Origin: Thermoplasmatota archaeon | GTDB lineage: Archaea > Thermoplasmatota > Penumbrarchaeia > JASLWR01 | Assembly (NCBI GenBank): GCA_030740765.1 | Contig: JASLWR010000003.1 | Span: forward strand, 1-64,000 | DNA length: 64,000 nucleotides | Direction of reading: 5' to 3' | In this document: in pieces, positions 1 through 9,712 of the stretch | How positions within the stretch are numbered: position 1 is the first letter of the stretch | Layout of the letters: every line of letters begins with the position of its first letter | Notes under the pieces: model-generated | Seen by the model: the letters and a program-made list of their open reading frames with translations, nothing else | Database searches by the model: none | What the model was told of the DNA's origin: nothing | Program-made: the position numbers and the translations under genes

Positions 1-105
1 GCGGTCAGGCTCCGTTGCATTATGCAACTGCATCCTCGGTAACAAGTTCCCTATGGATGATACCCACAGATTATCTGTGGGTGATTCATCCTAAAATTAA
101 TGTTA
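1..105 (-). repeat. Modular hairpin element, module C copy 1
   Basis: Seen in sequence: read on the minus strand, a CCCACAGAT/ATCTGTGGG stem (about positions 69-88) with almost no loop is followed by a GGGAACTTGTT hairpin half and then a TTGCATTATGCAA palindrome near position 13. The same order recurs at 60412-60575 and 63650-63798. This copy runs off the left edge of the window. No gene is apparent between it and position 259, which is A/T-rich and otherwise featureless. Confidence 0.7.
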
Positions 106-259
106 GCTAGACCACAGATTTTTATTATAGAAGTCCTCTATCTTTGTTCGTACATATATATTTTTCATCTCAACCTTGAAATTATTTTATTTTAACATTT
201 TATAGAATATCGACTCCCTAGAAAATAGAAATAGCTGTCTATTTCACTGGTAATCCTAG

Positions 260-3200
260 TCAAGGAGATGGGGGCTCAGGTGGTGATTGTGGAAGTGTTT
301 GCGCTAACCGGGAACCGAATATATCGTCGAGAATGTTGTCAACGGCGTTTACTGGGGCTGAGGTGGGTGGTTCGGACGGTGATTGAGGTGATATTGCAGA
401 AGTTCCTGACACGGGTGTGGGTTCCGGTGGTATTGTTGATGGTTTCGGAGGTGATATTACAGGGATTCCCGACGTGGATATGGGCTCTTGTGCTATTGTT
501 GAAGGTTTTGGAGGTGATATTACGGGGATTCCAGACGTAGGTAAGGGTTCCGGTGTAATTGTTGATGGTTTTGGGGGTGATATTACGGGGATTCCAGATG
601 CAGGTATGGGTTTTTGTGCAATTGTTGAAGGCTTTGGATGTGATATTACAGGAGTTCCGGTAACGGATAGTGGCTCAGGTGCTATTGGTGACGATGTAAT
701 ACTTGATATTGGCGGGGATTCCGACATGGGTGTGATCGGTATATCAGGTCCCACGAACCCCTGCGAATATGCAGGTTCCAGAGTGGTGGATACGCTTCCA
801 AGGTTTTTGTTCATTACCGGATCCACAAAGGACTGCTGTGGCATGTATGTCGCATCTGCCGCTCCGGTAAAACCTGACAGCCCCTCAATGCTCATTCCTC
901 CGTCCATATCCGCTGCAGGGGGAAGTGCCAATAAATTGAGATCAATAGTGCCCTGATCGGATGAAAAAGAGGGTAAGCTGTATTGTGGGACCGTCTGACC
1001 GGTCGGCCCCTGCTCATATTGTAGTCTAGGTTGAGTGGGCTGGATGGTCGGGGTCGCGGGAGAGATGTATTGAACAGGTTGCTGAACGGGAGATGACTGC
1101 TGCTGCGCTACAGGGGTCTGTGAGGCCATGGGAAGGGCCAGGGGTCCGTTGATTCCGGGTCCCGATCCGGCAGGCGGCCGCTGTGCATAGGCAGGCGTTT
1201 GTCCTCCGAATTGGGCGCTCCCCCCCTTTGGGGATCCCCAGGTCGAGAATTGTGTACCATAAGCCGGTTGTGACTGATACGCGTTGGCCGTCTGGGAATA
1301 TTGGGGATGATAGAAATCCCTGCTTCCCACCGGATACGGTCTCTCCTGAGCTATTCGTTGGGGCATGATATTTTCCGTCTCTTCTTCCTTCTTTCGCTTA
1401 TTTCTTACCACTACCAAGATCCCGATGATCAGTGCAAGAATGATGACGCCAATCACAATAAAAACCCACCAGTATTTTGAGAGTAGACCTTCCTCAGTGT
1501 TTTTAACGCCTTTGTGATCTTTCAGTTCACTTTTGTAGGTATCTTTCATCTCCTCAGTGGCATCCGTTGGATCTTTGGGGTCCCGGCCGTTCATTTTCTC
1601 CCACCAGTCCGGCAGAGTATCCCCGTCGCTGTCCGTGGTATCATCCCATCGCTCCTCCGCCTCTTTTCCGGTGGGCTTCGGCAGAACCTCAATATCCAGC
1701 TTTACGCTTTCATTGAAACCGTAACCATCATCCACGTAGAGATAGATCAGGTACTTACCCGCGGTATCCAGTATTGCCTGGGTCTCCATATCGTGTCCTT
1801 TGAATACGGTCTTCTTGCTGGTCTTCCCCTTGATCACCCAGTAGTAGACAAGCTCGTCCCCTTCGTTATCAGAGGTCCCCTCGGCGCTCAACCGGATAGA
1901 AGAGCCTTCCACGAAGGTCTCATCGTCATAGGGTGCGTCTATCACCGGTTCCGGGGGAGAGTTGACCCAAACTTGCGTTGCTTCGGACATGGCATAACCG
2001 TTTCCCACTGCATCTATTGCCCGCCACTTTATATAATTATCACGGCTCGGTTCGAATTCAATGTCCACCAATATGTTTAGATTCTCTTTCACCATGTTAT
2101 TGTTGATAAGTGTCCAGTTGGCAAAATATTTATCGTCGCCCTCCCCATATTTGGATATGGAATACTCCACGGTCTTTCCGTCTACACCGCTGCCACCAGT
2201 ATCGTCGATGGTAATACCAACGGACACAGTGGTTTCGGTAGATATCTCATCTTCTGGGATCGGATCGGAGAAGGTCACCGGTGTGAGGTCCACCTTGACC
2301 GCCCGCTTTTCGCTATAAACCGGTCCGTTACCAGACATATCTGATATTCGCCACATAACGGCATTCCGGTCCCCTTCGTTGAAAACGAGTTCTGTCCATG
2401 CCTTTACCTTTACGGGATATCCCTCATCCCCTTCCTCCAATATTTCGAATTCCATTCCGTCGCTTGTCCATCCAGTGAATGAACTTTCGCCACTCTTCCT
2501 GTAAGAAATAGCGATGCTGTCCGTATCAAGCCCGTAACCTTCCCTGTCGTAAAATGTAATTTCCGTCTTTACACTGGTGGCCCCAAACCATTCACTTCCA
2601 GATGGAATTAACTCGGAAGCTACCGGTAGTACGCTGTCGATGTTAAATTTAAAATGGGTGGTGTTACCCCATTGGTCGTACACATCGCAGGGCGTGATAT
2701 GGAAATACCAGCTCCCTTCGCCAAGCCCAGCGAATTCCCCGGGATATGTTCCTGTAAGCTCGCCGTTGGGGGAATAAAGTACTTTCGTAGGTTCGGTAAG
2801 AGGTGTACTGTCCACAGTATATGAATATCCCTTGATACCGGTCACCTCATACGGCGGTTCCCAGGAGAAGACGGGGAGCGTGCTGTTGTAGTGAACCAGG
2901 GGGTCCTGATGGGTGGAGGATGTGACAATAACATCAAAGGGTCCCTTGAGATCGAAATATACCGTATAGTTGAAATCTTCCGATACTATTCCCGCATTGT
3001 CCCGGAACCTCACCCGGATCATCTTCACTCCGTCGGTGGGAGACAAGACTATCCTTTTCTCTGTTTTATATTCCTCCCAGGGTCCGACGTTTCCCCTATC
3101 ACCAATGAGCTGCATGTCCGCCACTCCGCTGCCGTGATCCGTTGCATTTATTAGCAAATCCACCAATTTATCGTTTACGGATAGCACCCCCTCCTCAATT

Positions 3201-4762
3201 GTGATGTTCCCATTTGGTTTCGTCACGTCGATCATGAGCTTCTTCAGCACTGAGAAGTTGCTTGCCGCGTGATAACCGTCCTTGGTCCGCACCCTCCAGT
3301 AATAAATGCCATCCTCCAGTACTTCATTGACGGTATGTTCCCAATCGGAGGAATTTATCCACGAGGAGTTATACTGAATGTTATTGGGGCTTTCGTCGTC
3401 GTAGATCTCCACCAGATAATCGGATTGGATATCGTTCTTATCGGGGTCGGTGAAATTCCATTCCAGGAGAGGGGTCCGGGTTCCCTGCCAGATTGAAGAG
3501 GTGGGTGCATATGGCACAGCTTCGCTGAACAGGTCGAACTCGATGGTGATCTCCTCGATCATGGGGCCGTCATCCACATCAACCGTTGTAAGTGTGGCGT
3601 TCCACATCAATTTCGAGCCAATGTTTTCGAATATATGGTTCTCGCCCGGGGTTATCTTTTCCCAATTCACGCCGTCGGCGGTCACGGTATATTCGATACC
3701 GGTACCCTGGGGTTTGCTTTCAACCGCGTCGAGCCTCACCGCACCAATAGTATGTTCCCCCTTGTACAGCGGTTTTGACTGGACATACCTTGTCTTTGAG
3801 CTTGGGTCCACTCGGTCCCCGAAATAGGAGTTTCCCTCCGAAATTCGGTATCTGGATATGGTGTTGCCGTTGTCCGACACGCAGTACTCTTCCCCGTTAT
3901 AGGCCATATTGTATATGTGGCGGTTAGTCCGAAAATCCCCAAGATAGTTACCGTTCTGTGGATTGAACATGCCGACTCTTCTATGATCGCGGTTGTATCC
4001 GCCCACATACAATATCCCGTTGGCATATGCCATAGTCCCATAATCATAACAGTTGGATGGCAAGTTAAAATTCCTCACATTATGACCGTCGCTCTTACGC
4101 AGTACCCTCACCTGATTGTGAGACCAGCGCATGGCGTAAACGAACTCAGCATCACAGGTCACCGATCCGGCGGTGGACCCTATATTGAAAGACCAGACCT
4201 GCCTTGTCTGCCAATTGTTGGGATCCACGGCCCATTTTATGATCGTATTGTATCCCCAATGAGCCCCATAGAAAGTACCGTCAATATCGCTCCAGACCTG
4301 CATCATCTGCTGGTTGCCGGTATTGAACTGCCCGAGGCTTGAATATCCGCTGTTGTAACGATAGATCGTACTCCCCGACCATTGCGGATACCAGTACTCA
4401 TCCACCATTGGGGAAAAACCTCCCCCGTGAGATCGTGTATTAATGTTCGCCGATCCCACGTATGTTGGAGTGATGGACTTAGATGATTCGAATGTGATCT
4501 TCCCCGCTTTGGTGTTTATTGTGCAGGTGGTGTTGCTAATGTCGATATTGTTCAAATTTTGAAAACTCTCCACGATTTTATTGCCATAACGGGTGGATGT
4601 CATGAGTTTGTTTGGCCCTACCATGGATTGAACTCGTCCGGATCGCTCCGTGTGGAGCTCCGTTGTTGGATGAATGCTAATAGAGAAAAGTTGGACTATA
4701 ATGAAAAAAACCACCAGGAGACAGATCCAGCCTTTATTTACTTCCTGCTTATCTCCGGACAT
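260..4762 (-). CDS. Giant membrane-anchored surface protein with propeller, Ig/PKD domains and proline-rich cytoplasmic tail
   Basis: A 1500-residue protein with no recognised enzymatic function. It has an N-terminal hydrophobic signal (about residues 11-30) and a W/Y/G-rich region (about 100-320) with recurring blades that looks like a beta-propeller. Several Ig/FN3-like modules follow (about 390-930), then a PKD-like domain (about 935-1025). A calcium-binding thrombospondin-3-like stretch DSDGDTLPDWW lies near 1050 and one transmembrane helix at about 1098-1122. The remaining ~375 residues are a cytoplasmic tail rich in Pro, Gln and Ser, with a 21-residue tandem repeat around 1355-1455 containing PVISPPKPSTI. 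The start has an AAGGAG ribosome site about 5 bases upstream. It is divergent from the C25 peptidase gene, which shares the outside-TM-tail design. A role in adhesion or surface sensing is inference only. Confidence 0.85.
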   Translation of the reverse strand: MSGDKQEVNKGWICLLVVFFIIVQLFSISIHPTTELHTERSGRVQSMVGPNKLMTSTRYGNKIVESFQNLNNIDISNTTCTINTKAGKITFESSKSITPTYVGSANINTRSHGGGFSPMVDEYWYPQWSGSTIYRYNSGYSSLGQFNTGNQQMMQVWSDIDGTFYGAHWGYNTIIKWAVDPNNWQTRQVWSFNIGSTAGSVTCDAEFVYAMRWSHNQVRVLRKSDGHNVRNFNLPSNCYDYGTMAYANGILYVGGYNRDHRRVGMFNPQNGNYLGDFRTNRHIYNMAYNGEEYCVSDNGNTISRYRISEGNSYFGDRVDPSSKTRYVQSKPLYKGEHTIGAVRLDAVESKPQGTGIEYTVTADGVNWEKITPGENHIFENIGSKLMWNATLTTVDVDDGPMIEEITIEFDLFSEAVPYAPTSSIWQGTRTPLLEWNFTDPDKNDIQSDYLVEIYDDESPNNIQYNSSWINSSDWEHTVNEVLEDGIYYWRVRTKDGYHAASNFSVLKKLMIDVTKPNGNITIEEGVLSVNDKLVDLLINATDHGSGVADMQLIGDRGNVGPWEEYKTEKRIVLSPTDGVKMIRVRFRDNAGIVSEDFNYTVYFDLKGPFDVIVTSSTHQDPLVHYNSTLPVFSWEPPYEVTGIKGYSYTVDSTPLTEPTKVLYSPNGELTGTYPGEFAGLGEGSWYFHITPCDVYDQWGNTTHFKFNIDSVLPVASELIPSGSEWFGATSVKTEITFYDREGYGLDTDSIAISYRKSGESSFTGWTSDGMEFEILEEGDEGYPVKVKAWTELVFNEGDRNAVMWRISDMSGNGPVYSEKRAVKVDLTPVTFSDPIPEDEISTETTVSVGITIDDTGGSGVDGKTVEYSISKYGEGDDKYFANWTLINNNMVKENLNILVDIEFEPSRDNYIKWRAIDAVGNGYAMSEATQVWVNSPPEPVIDAPYDDETFVEGSSIRLSAEGTSDNEGDELVYYWVIKGKTSKKTVFKGHDMETQAILDTAGKYLIYLYVDDGYGFNESVKLDIEVLPKPTGKEAEERWDDTTDSDGDTLPDWWEKMNGRDPKDPTDATEEMKDTYKSELKDHKGVKNTEEGLLSKYWWVFIVIGVIILALIIGILVVVRNKRKKEEETENIMPQRIAQERPYPVGSRDFYHPQYSQTANAYQSQPAYGTQFSTWGSPKGGSAQFGGQTPAYAQRPPAGSGPGINGPLALPMASQTPVAQQQSSPVQQPVQYISPATPTIQPTQPRLQYEQGPTGQTVPQYSLPSFSSDQGTIDLNLLALPPAADMDGGMSIEGLSGFTGAADATYMPQQSFVDPVMNKNLGSVSTTLEPAYSQGFVGPDIPITPMSESPPISSITSSPIAPEPLSVTGTPVISHPKPSTIAQKPIPASGIPVISPPKPSTITPEPLPTSGIPVISPPKPSTIAQEPISTSGIPVISPPKPSTIPPEPTPVSGTSAISPQSPSEPPTSAPVNAVDNILDDIFGSRLAQTLPQSPPEPPSP
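400..705 (-). repeat. 63-bp coding tandem repeat
   Basis: GTGATATTAC-type segments recur at 451, 514, 577 and 640, exactly 63 bases apart, with substitutions between units. On the minus strand they encode 21-residue units with the core PVISPPKPSTI in the cytoplasmic tail of the preceding giant protein. The period is a multiple of three, so copy-number change would keep the frame. Confidence 0.85.
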
Positions 4763-5170
4763 ATTACTTCTCCTTGCGCCTCCTTGAAAAATGATTCCTA
4801 TTCATTCCACCGTCATGTGCTCTTTTCTCTTCTTATATCAACGGCATGATCCATTCAAGTTTACCATGATGCTAAATAATATTGTATATGGAAAATAAAT
4901 AGTTATCGTCTTAATGTGCATCAATCCTGAAATCAATATGACCGGTTTTTTGGTAGAGGTTTCGCTTTCAACTTTTTCAGAGAAATCGTTCCCGTTCGGA
5001 ACTGAGAAAATCCTATTTTTCTATATCAAATGTTCTCGCGGATTTATTTTCAAAATATAGAACTGTAAATCCGCAATTAACCCGAAAATTTTAATTAATC
5101 CGGAAATCATTATAACAAATGGCATTATTGCAATAAAAACGCTTTTTTCTCATTAACAAGGTGAATTGAT
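4763..5170. other. Intergenic region between two divergent surface-protein genes
   Basis: About 400 A/T-rich bases with no supported ORF and no clear repeat. It must contain promoters for both divergent giant genes. The plus-side gene has an AAGGTGA ribosome site ending 7 bases before its ATG at 5171. TATA-like stretches are present (for example around 4880-4900) but none stands out enough to call. Confidence 0.4.
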
Positions 5171-8100
5171 ATGAGACGATCCAATATGTTCTTGCTCTGC
5201 GCAGTATTCGTCATATTCTTGCTCAATCCCTTTTCCAGTATCTCCACCAATGCGGCAACCCGGCAGGAGGCCAGTTTGGATATAATGGAGGCGAAGATTT
5301 CAGAACCTTCAGAAATTGTCAGGGAGGTTATTGAAATAGGTTTTCCTCAACCGCTCTTTGGCAAAGAGGAATATGCCGGGGAAGAATGGGATACCATTAA
5401 GATGGAAGACACTCTGGCTATTCCCTTACCTGGTCACCCGAGGGTTCCGATAAAAGTTGTTACCATCGAGAACCTTCACCTCTTGAAATCTATAGAAGTT
5501 GAATACTCCGGGATCACATATATTTCCCTCAATCTTGTACCCGCACCCAAGGCCCGCTTACCCTATGAAATTGAGAACTCCGAGTACATTGACAAATCAG
5601 CTTACGGGTCTGATACCTTTCTCCCCGGAGAGGATTACAAAATGTCCTTGCTGGGCGGAGTATGGAAGGACGGCTACCGGTACTGGTCCTATTCTCTCGC
5701 TCTTTTTCCCGTGCGTTTCAACCCATCCCTGAACGAAGCCCAAATATACGACAGTGCCCGTGTGGTGATGAAGTTCGATGGTGATTCTGAAATCGGGGTG
5801 CAGTCATTTGTTTCCGGGGACCGGGAATCAGACCCTGTAACCCCCGGCATAACCCCTTCTACAGATGGCTCAACGCGGTCATCCCGCTCGGGAGAAACAC
5901 CGGATCCGGACTATATCATCATTACTACTTCTACCTTTACCAATCCGCTGGCAAAACTTGCAGCCTGGAAAACGAAAAAGGGAGTTCCATGTGAAGTATA
6001 CTCGACGCAAAATATCTATACATCGTATGAAGGTGTTGACAATCCCGAGAAGATCCGGAACTTCATCAAAGACATGCACAACCAATACGGTATCACTTAT
6101 GTCCTTCTTGCCGGGGATTACAACCATGTACCAGTGAGGCTTTGCAAAGACCCCTCGCCATATCCTGGTTGGGATGATGGCTGGATACCTTCGGATCAGT
6201 ACTACGCTTGTCTCGATCGCACCTGGAACGCAGACGGCGATGCTTACTGGGGCGAGAATGGCGATATACAGGACATATTGTCCGATGTTTATCTCTCAAG
6301 GATCGCCATCAGTTCTTATTCAAGTATGAATGATTGGGCGCAAAGCGTGATAGATTATGAAAAATCGCCCCCTGGAGGTAATTGGATGGAAAAAGTGGTC
6401 CTCATCGGTGCGGACAGCCACCGGACTGGTGACGCGGCAATCCAGTGTGATTACTTGTACGATAAATACCTGAATTCTGCCTTCAAGGATACCGATAAAT
6501 TCTATGAGAATGGGGGAACAATACAGAAATCCGATGTTAAAACATCCCTCAACAGCGGTGCCGGTTATGTGAATTTCGTAGATCATGGGGGCCCGACAGT
6601 GTGGTGCCAGAACGGCGGCAACCAGGTACTATTCAGCAATAATGATGTCAGTACCCTTTCAAACGGCCTTAAGAAACCTCTGATAAGCGGAATGGCTTGT
6701 ATGACCTCCTGGTTCGACGATCCTTCCGGATGCGGATATCAGAATTTCGGTGATTGCATAGGAGAGACTTTCACCGAGAACGCACAGAACAGGGCGATAG
6801 CTTATATCGGTTCATCGAGAAGTGCAACTGCTGTTATCGGCTACGACCAATATGCCTACGGCGCGGGAGGTTTGCAGGAGGATCTCTGCTACCAGCTCGC
6901 AGCGGATAATCTTCATATCGGGGCGACGCATACCAAGGCCAAAGACCATTATGCCTATTCTTTTGGAAACTGGTTCAGCGACACCGAGGAAAGCGATGGC
7001 GAGATACAATCCTGCTGGTTGGAACTCAACATGCTAGGAGAGCCGGAAGTTCCCCTGTGGACGAAAGTTCCGAAGGCTTTCCAGGTGAACGTAACCATTA
7101 CCCAACAGAGGATCAACGTTACTGTAAAAGAAACCGGTACGGGCTCAGGGGTACAGGGAGCGCAAGTTTGCATCCAAGGAAGCGGTCAGTATATGAGGGG
7201 AGTTACCAGCTCCGGGGGCATCATCGGATTCAATAATCCTGTGGTGGAAGGTTCAGCCGACGTGACCGTAACAAAACCCAATTACTACACATACGAGACC
7301 ATGACTCCTTTTATCGATGTGATACCTCCTATCACCGAGTATGCCATCTCTCCGAAAGAATCGAATGGGCTGAACGGGTGGTACAACGAAACACCCACCA
7401 TCAGCCTTTTAAGCGAGGAATGGTCCTCAATTCGTTATTCACTGGATGAGGTGGGAGATGATTTCGTAACTTATACAAAACCAATACGGATCCCCAACGG
7501 AGAGATCACATTCCGTTATTACTCCGAGGATAACTGGGGAAATCCTGAAGTTACAAGAACGAACGTGATTCGGGTGGACAGCATCACTCCTGTGACGATT
7601 GTAGAAGTGGATCCCGAGGATCCTTCAGGCACCAGTGGATGGTATAATTCCATCACCAACGTTTCCTTGATCGCGGGAGAGGACGAAATCGACACGTATT
7701 ATCGCATTCTGCTGGATGGAGAACCCATAGGAGGATTCAGCATTTACACTATTCCTCTTTCGCTCAAGTTGGAGGGGAATATATCGATACAATATTACAG
7801 CAAGGATTCAGCCGGCAACATGGAAGAGTTGTTGGTGGAAGAGCTCCGAATCGACCGGATTCCGCCGGAGGTGTTCATGGACGTTGATCGGGTTCCCGGT
7901 AAAGGGAACTGGTATTCCGAGATTCCTTCCATATCGCTTTCATCCACTGACGAACTTGATATAATCTATTACTATTTCGATGACAACAAACCCCGGCAGT
8001 ACACACGTACTTTCGTGCCAGACGAAGGGACGCATGTTTTACATTGCTACAGCATGGATGCTGCGGGAAATACGGCGGAAGAACGAACAATGGAATTCAA

Positions 8101-9664
8101 GGTGGACACCACCCCTCCTGATGTCACCTGCGTTATATCGCCCCAGCACCCCAATGGATTGAGCAGGTATTACGTAACGATGCCCGAGATCACATTCTTC
8201 TCAGAAGAGAACGTCAGTATAAATTACAGCTGGGATACCGAGGTATTTTACGAATACGACGGGGATATAATAATACCGCCATCGGAAGGTGTGGTCGAGA
8301 TTACCTACTACGGTGTGGATCACGCTGGGAATGTGGGAGATATGGAATCGAATATCCTCATGATAGACATAACGCCCCCTACCACCACTGCATTACTTGA
8401 ACCTGAGGAACCTAACGGGGACGGAGATTGGTACTCCTCCCTTGAAATAGAATTGAACTCACCAATGAAGGATACTGTAGCCATATATTATTATTTCGAG
8501 GATCCCGACGAGAGCGAAATTTATTCTGTTACAATCTCCGGGGATGAGATCCCGGAAGGCATTCACACGCTTGTGTATTACTCCACGGATCGATCCGGCA
8601 ACAAGGAAAGGGAAAACGAGCTTTTGATAAAATACGATTCCAATAGACCAAAACCATATCTGGAGGTCTCAACAGAAAAGGCTGTGGTCGGGGATACGGT
8701 TACAATAAATGCAGGCCGGTCCAAGGATGATTGCGGCGGAATACTGTTGTACCTTGTGGATTTTGGTGATGGGGAAAAAACCCGATGGACAAAGAGAACC
8801 GAATTCACGCATCCGTATTCGGAAGCAGGTCAATACATCGTAAAGCTCCGGGTCAAGGACGAAGCTGGGCATGAGGCATCCGTTGAGGAAACCATTGTTA
8901 TCGATGAATTATCGTTCATGGATACAGTAAATAATTATCGCGGCGAAAATCCCGCAGCTTTCTATGGTATCGTAGGTGCAGTCATGTTTGTCATTCTGGG
9001 ATTGATCGTGGTTTTGGTTCTGGTGCAAAGACGTAAACGAAGAAAAGATCTTGTAACCGACCTGTCACCAGATGATTACGCAGAAGTAAATACGGGGCCA
9101 GATCCATGGGCTCCGTCCACTGTCTCATATCCATCTGAAAGCGATCATTTTCGAGTAAAAACACGAGTGAAGCTACGTCGCACCAGACGGGTGGTGGGTC
9201 GTCGAGAAAATACTTCCCATGGATGGGAACACCGGGGGCGATCTGCCGGTCCCGTGTCAGCGGAACTGGATGGGTGGGAGAACGAGAGGGCTTGGGACTT
9301 CGGTACGAGCGAAAACACCGCGGATTATTATTCGGAAACAGGTGAAAAATCGGAGATTATTGGTGATGGCAGAAGTGGTGAAACCCTTCTATCTCTTCCT
9401 GAGCCCACCCATGGCACATACGAAACGGACACTCTTACGAGTGATCACCATTCTAGGAATGTGGAGGATAAACCTCTGGGTGATATTTTCGATTTCCGCG
9501 CGCCTGCTCGATTCCCTGGATCGGGTGTGTCCGAAGTGGATGAGCGAATTGACCAAAATGGGAACGAGGAATCTTCCGAAGAGAACGCCGATCATCAAGC
9601 CGGGAAGGGTGCCGTATCCGCAAATGATCCCAATGACATGAAGTTGGATAACTGGAATATTTAA
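5171..9664 (+). CDS. C25 family (gingipain-like) cysteine peptidase, cell-surface
   Basis: A 1497-residue secreted, membrane-anchored cysteine peptidase. It has a signal peptide (1-28), a pro-region (about 30-230) and a C25 catalytic domain (about 245-640). The likely catalytic His is H472 in VDHGGP and the nucleophile is C510 in GMACMTSW; both sit where the family has its His and Cys. The domain is followed by a carboxypeptidase-regulatory-like sandwich and five Ig-like repeats of about 85 residues (725-1155), each opening with an NGWYNE-type motif. A PKD domain (about 1165-1245, core VDFGDGEKT), a transmembrane helix (about 1263-1288) and a ~210-residue charged cytoplasmic tail complete it. 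C25 enzymes cleave extracellular proteins after Arg or Lys; specificity cannot be read here. A cytoplasmic tail is not what secreted bacterial gingipains have, so a role at the cell surface is inferred. Domain assignment is firm. Confidence 0.9.
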   Translation: MRRSNMFLLCAVFVIFLLNPFSSISTNAATRQEASLDIMEAKISEPSEIVREVIEIGFPQPLFGKEEYAGEEWDTIKMEDTLAIPLPGHPRVPIKVVTIENLHLLKSIEVEYSGITYISLNLVPAPKARLPYEIENSEYIDKSAYGSDTFLPGEDYKMSLLGGVWKDGYRYWSYSLALFPVRFNPSLNEAQIYDSARVVMKFDGDSEIGVQSFVSGDRESDPVTPGITPSTDGSTRSSRSGETPDPDYIIITTSTFTNPLAKLAAWKTKKGVPCEVYSTQNIYTSYEGVDNPEKIRNFIKDMHNQYGITYVLLAGDYNHVPVRLCKDPSPYPGWDDGWIPSDQYYACLDRTWNADGDAYWGENGDIQDILSDVYLSRIAISSYSSMNDWAQSVIDYEKSPPGGNWMEKVVLIGADSHRTGDAAIQCDYLYDKYLNSAFKDTDKFYENGGTIQKSDVKTSLNSGAGYVNFVDHGGPTVWCQNGGNQVLFSNNDVSTLSNGLKKPLISGMACMTSWFDDPSGCGYQNFGDCIGETFTENAQNRAIAYIGSSRSATAVIGYDQYAYGAGGLQEDLCYQLAADNLHIGATHTKAKDHYAYSFGNWFSDTEESDGEIQSCWLELNMLGEPEVPLWTKVPKAFQVNVTITQQRINVTVKETGTGSGVQGAQVCIQGSGQYMRGVTSSGGIIGFNNPVVEGSADVTVTKPNYYTYETMTPFIDVIPPITEYAISPKESNGLNGWYNETPTISLLSEEWSSIRYSLDEVGDDFVTYTKPIRIPNGEITFRYYSEDNWGNPEVTRTNVIRVDSITPVTIVEVDPEDPSGTSGWYNSITNVSLIAGEDEIDTYYRILLDGEPIGGFSIYTIPLSLKLEGNISIQYYSKDSAGNMEELLVEELRIDRIPPEVFMDVDRVPGKGNWYSEIPSISLSSTDELDIIYYYFDDNKPRQYTRTFVPDEGTHVLHCYSMDAAGNTAEERTMEFKVDTTPPDVTCVISPQHPNGLSRYYVTMPEITFFSEENVSINYSWDTEVFYEYDGDIIIPPSEGVVEITYYGVDHAGNVGDMESNILMIDITPPTTTALLEPEEPNGDGDWYSSLEIELNSPMKDTVAIYYYFEDPDESEIYSVTISGDEIPEGIHTLVYYSTDRSGNKERENELLIKYDSNRPKPYLEVSTEKAVVGDTVTINAGRSKDDCGGILLYLVDFGDGEKTRWTKRTEFTHPYSEAGQYIVKLRVKDEAGHEASVEETIVIDELSFMDTVNNYRGENPAAFYGIVGAVMFVILGLIVVLVLVQRRKRRKDLVTDLSPDDYAEVNTGPDPWAPSTVSYPSESDHFRVKTRVKLRRTRRVVGRRENTSHGWEHRGRSAGPVSAELDGWENERAWDFGTSENTADYYSETGEKSEIIGDGRSGETLLSLPEPTHGTYETDTLTSDHHSRNVEDKPLGDIFDFRAPARFPGSGVSEVDERIDQNGNEESSEENADHQAGKGAVSANDPNDMKLDNWNI

Positions 9665-9712
9665 TTTTTTTCAATTTATTTTGGTATTCAATATCAACTC
9701 GGATAAGATAAA

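Noticed and set aside
268-956. Plus-strand ORFs with Gly/Ile/Asp repeats
   Set aside because: They are antisense shadows of the 63-bp repeat region of the giant minus-strand protein.
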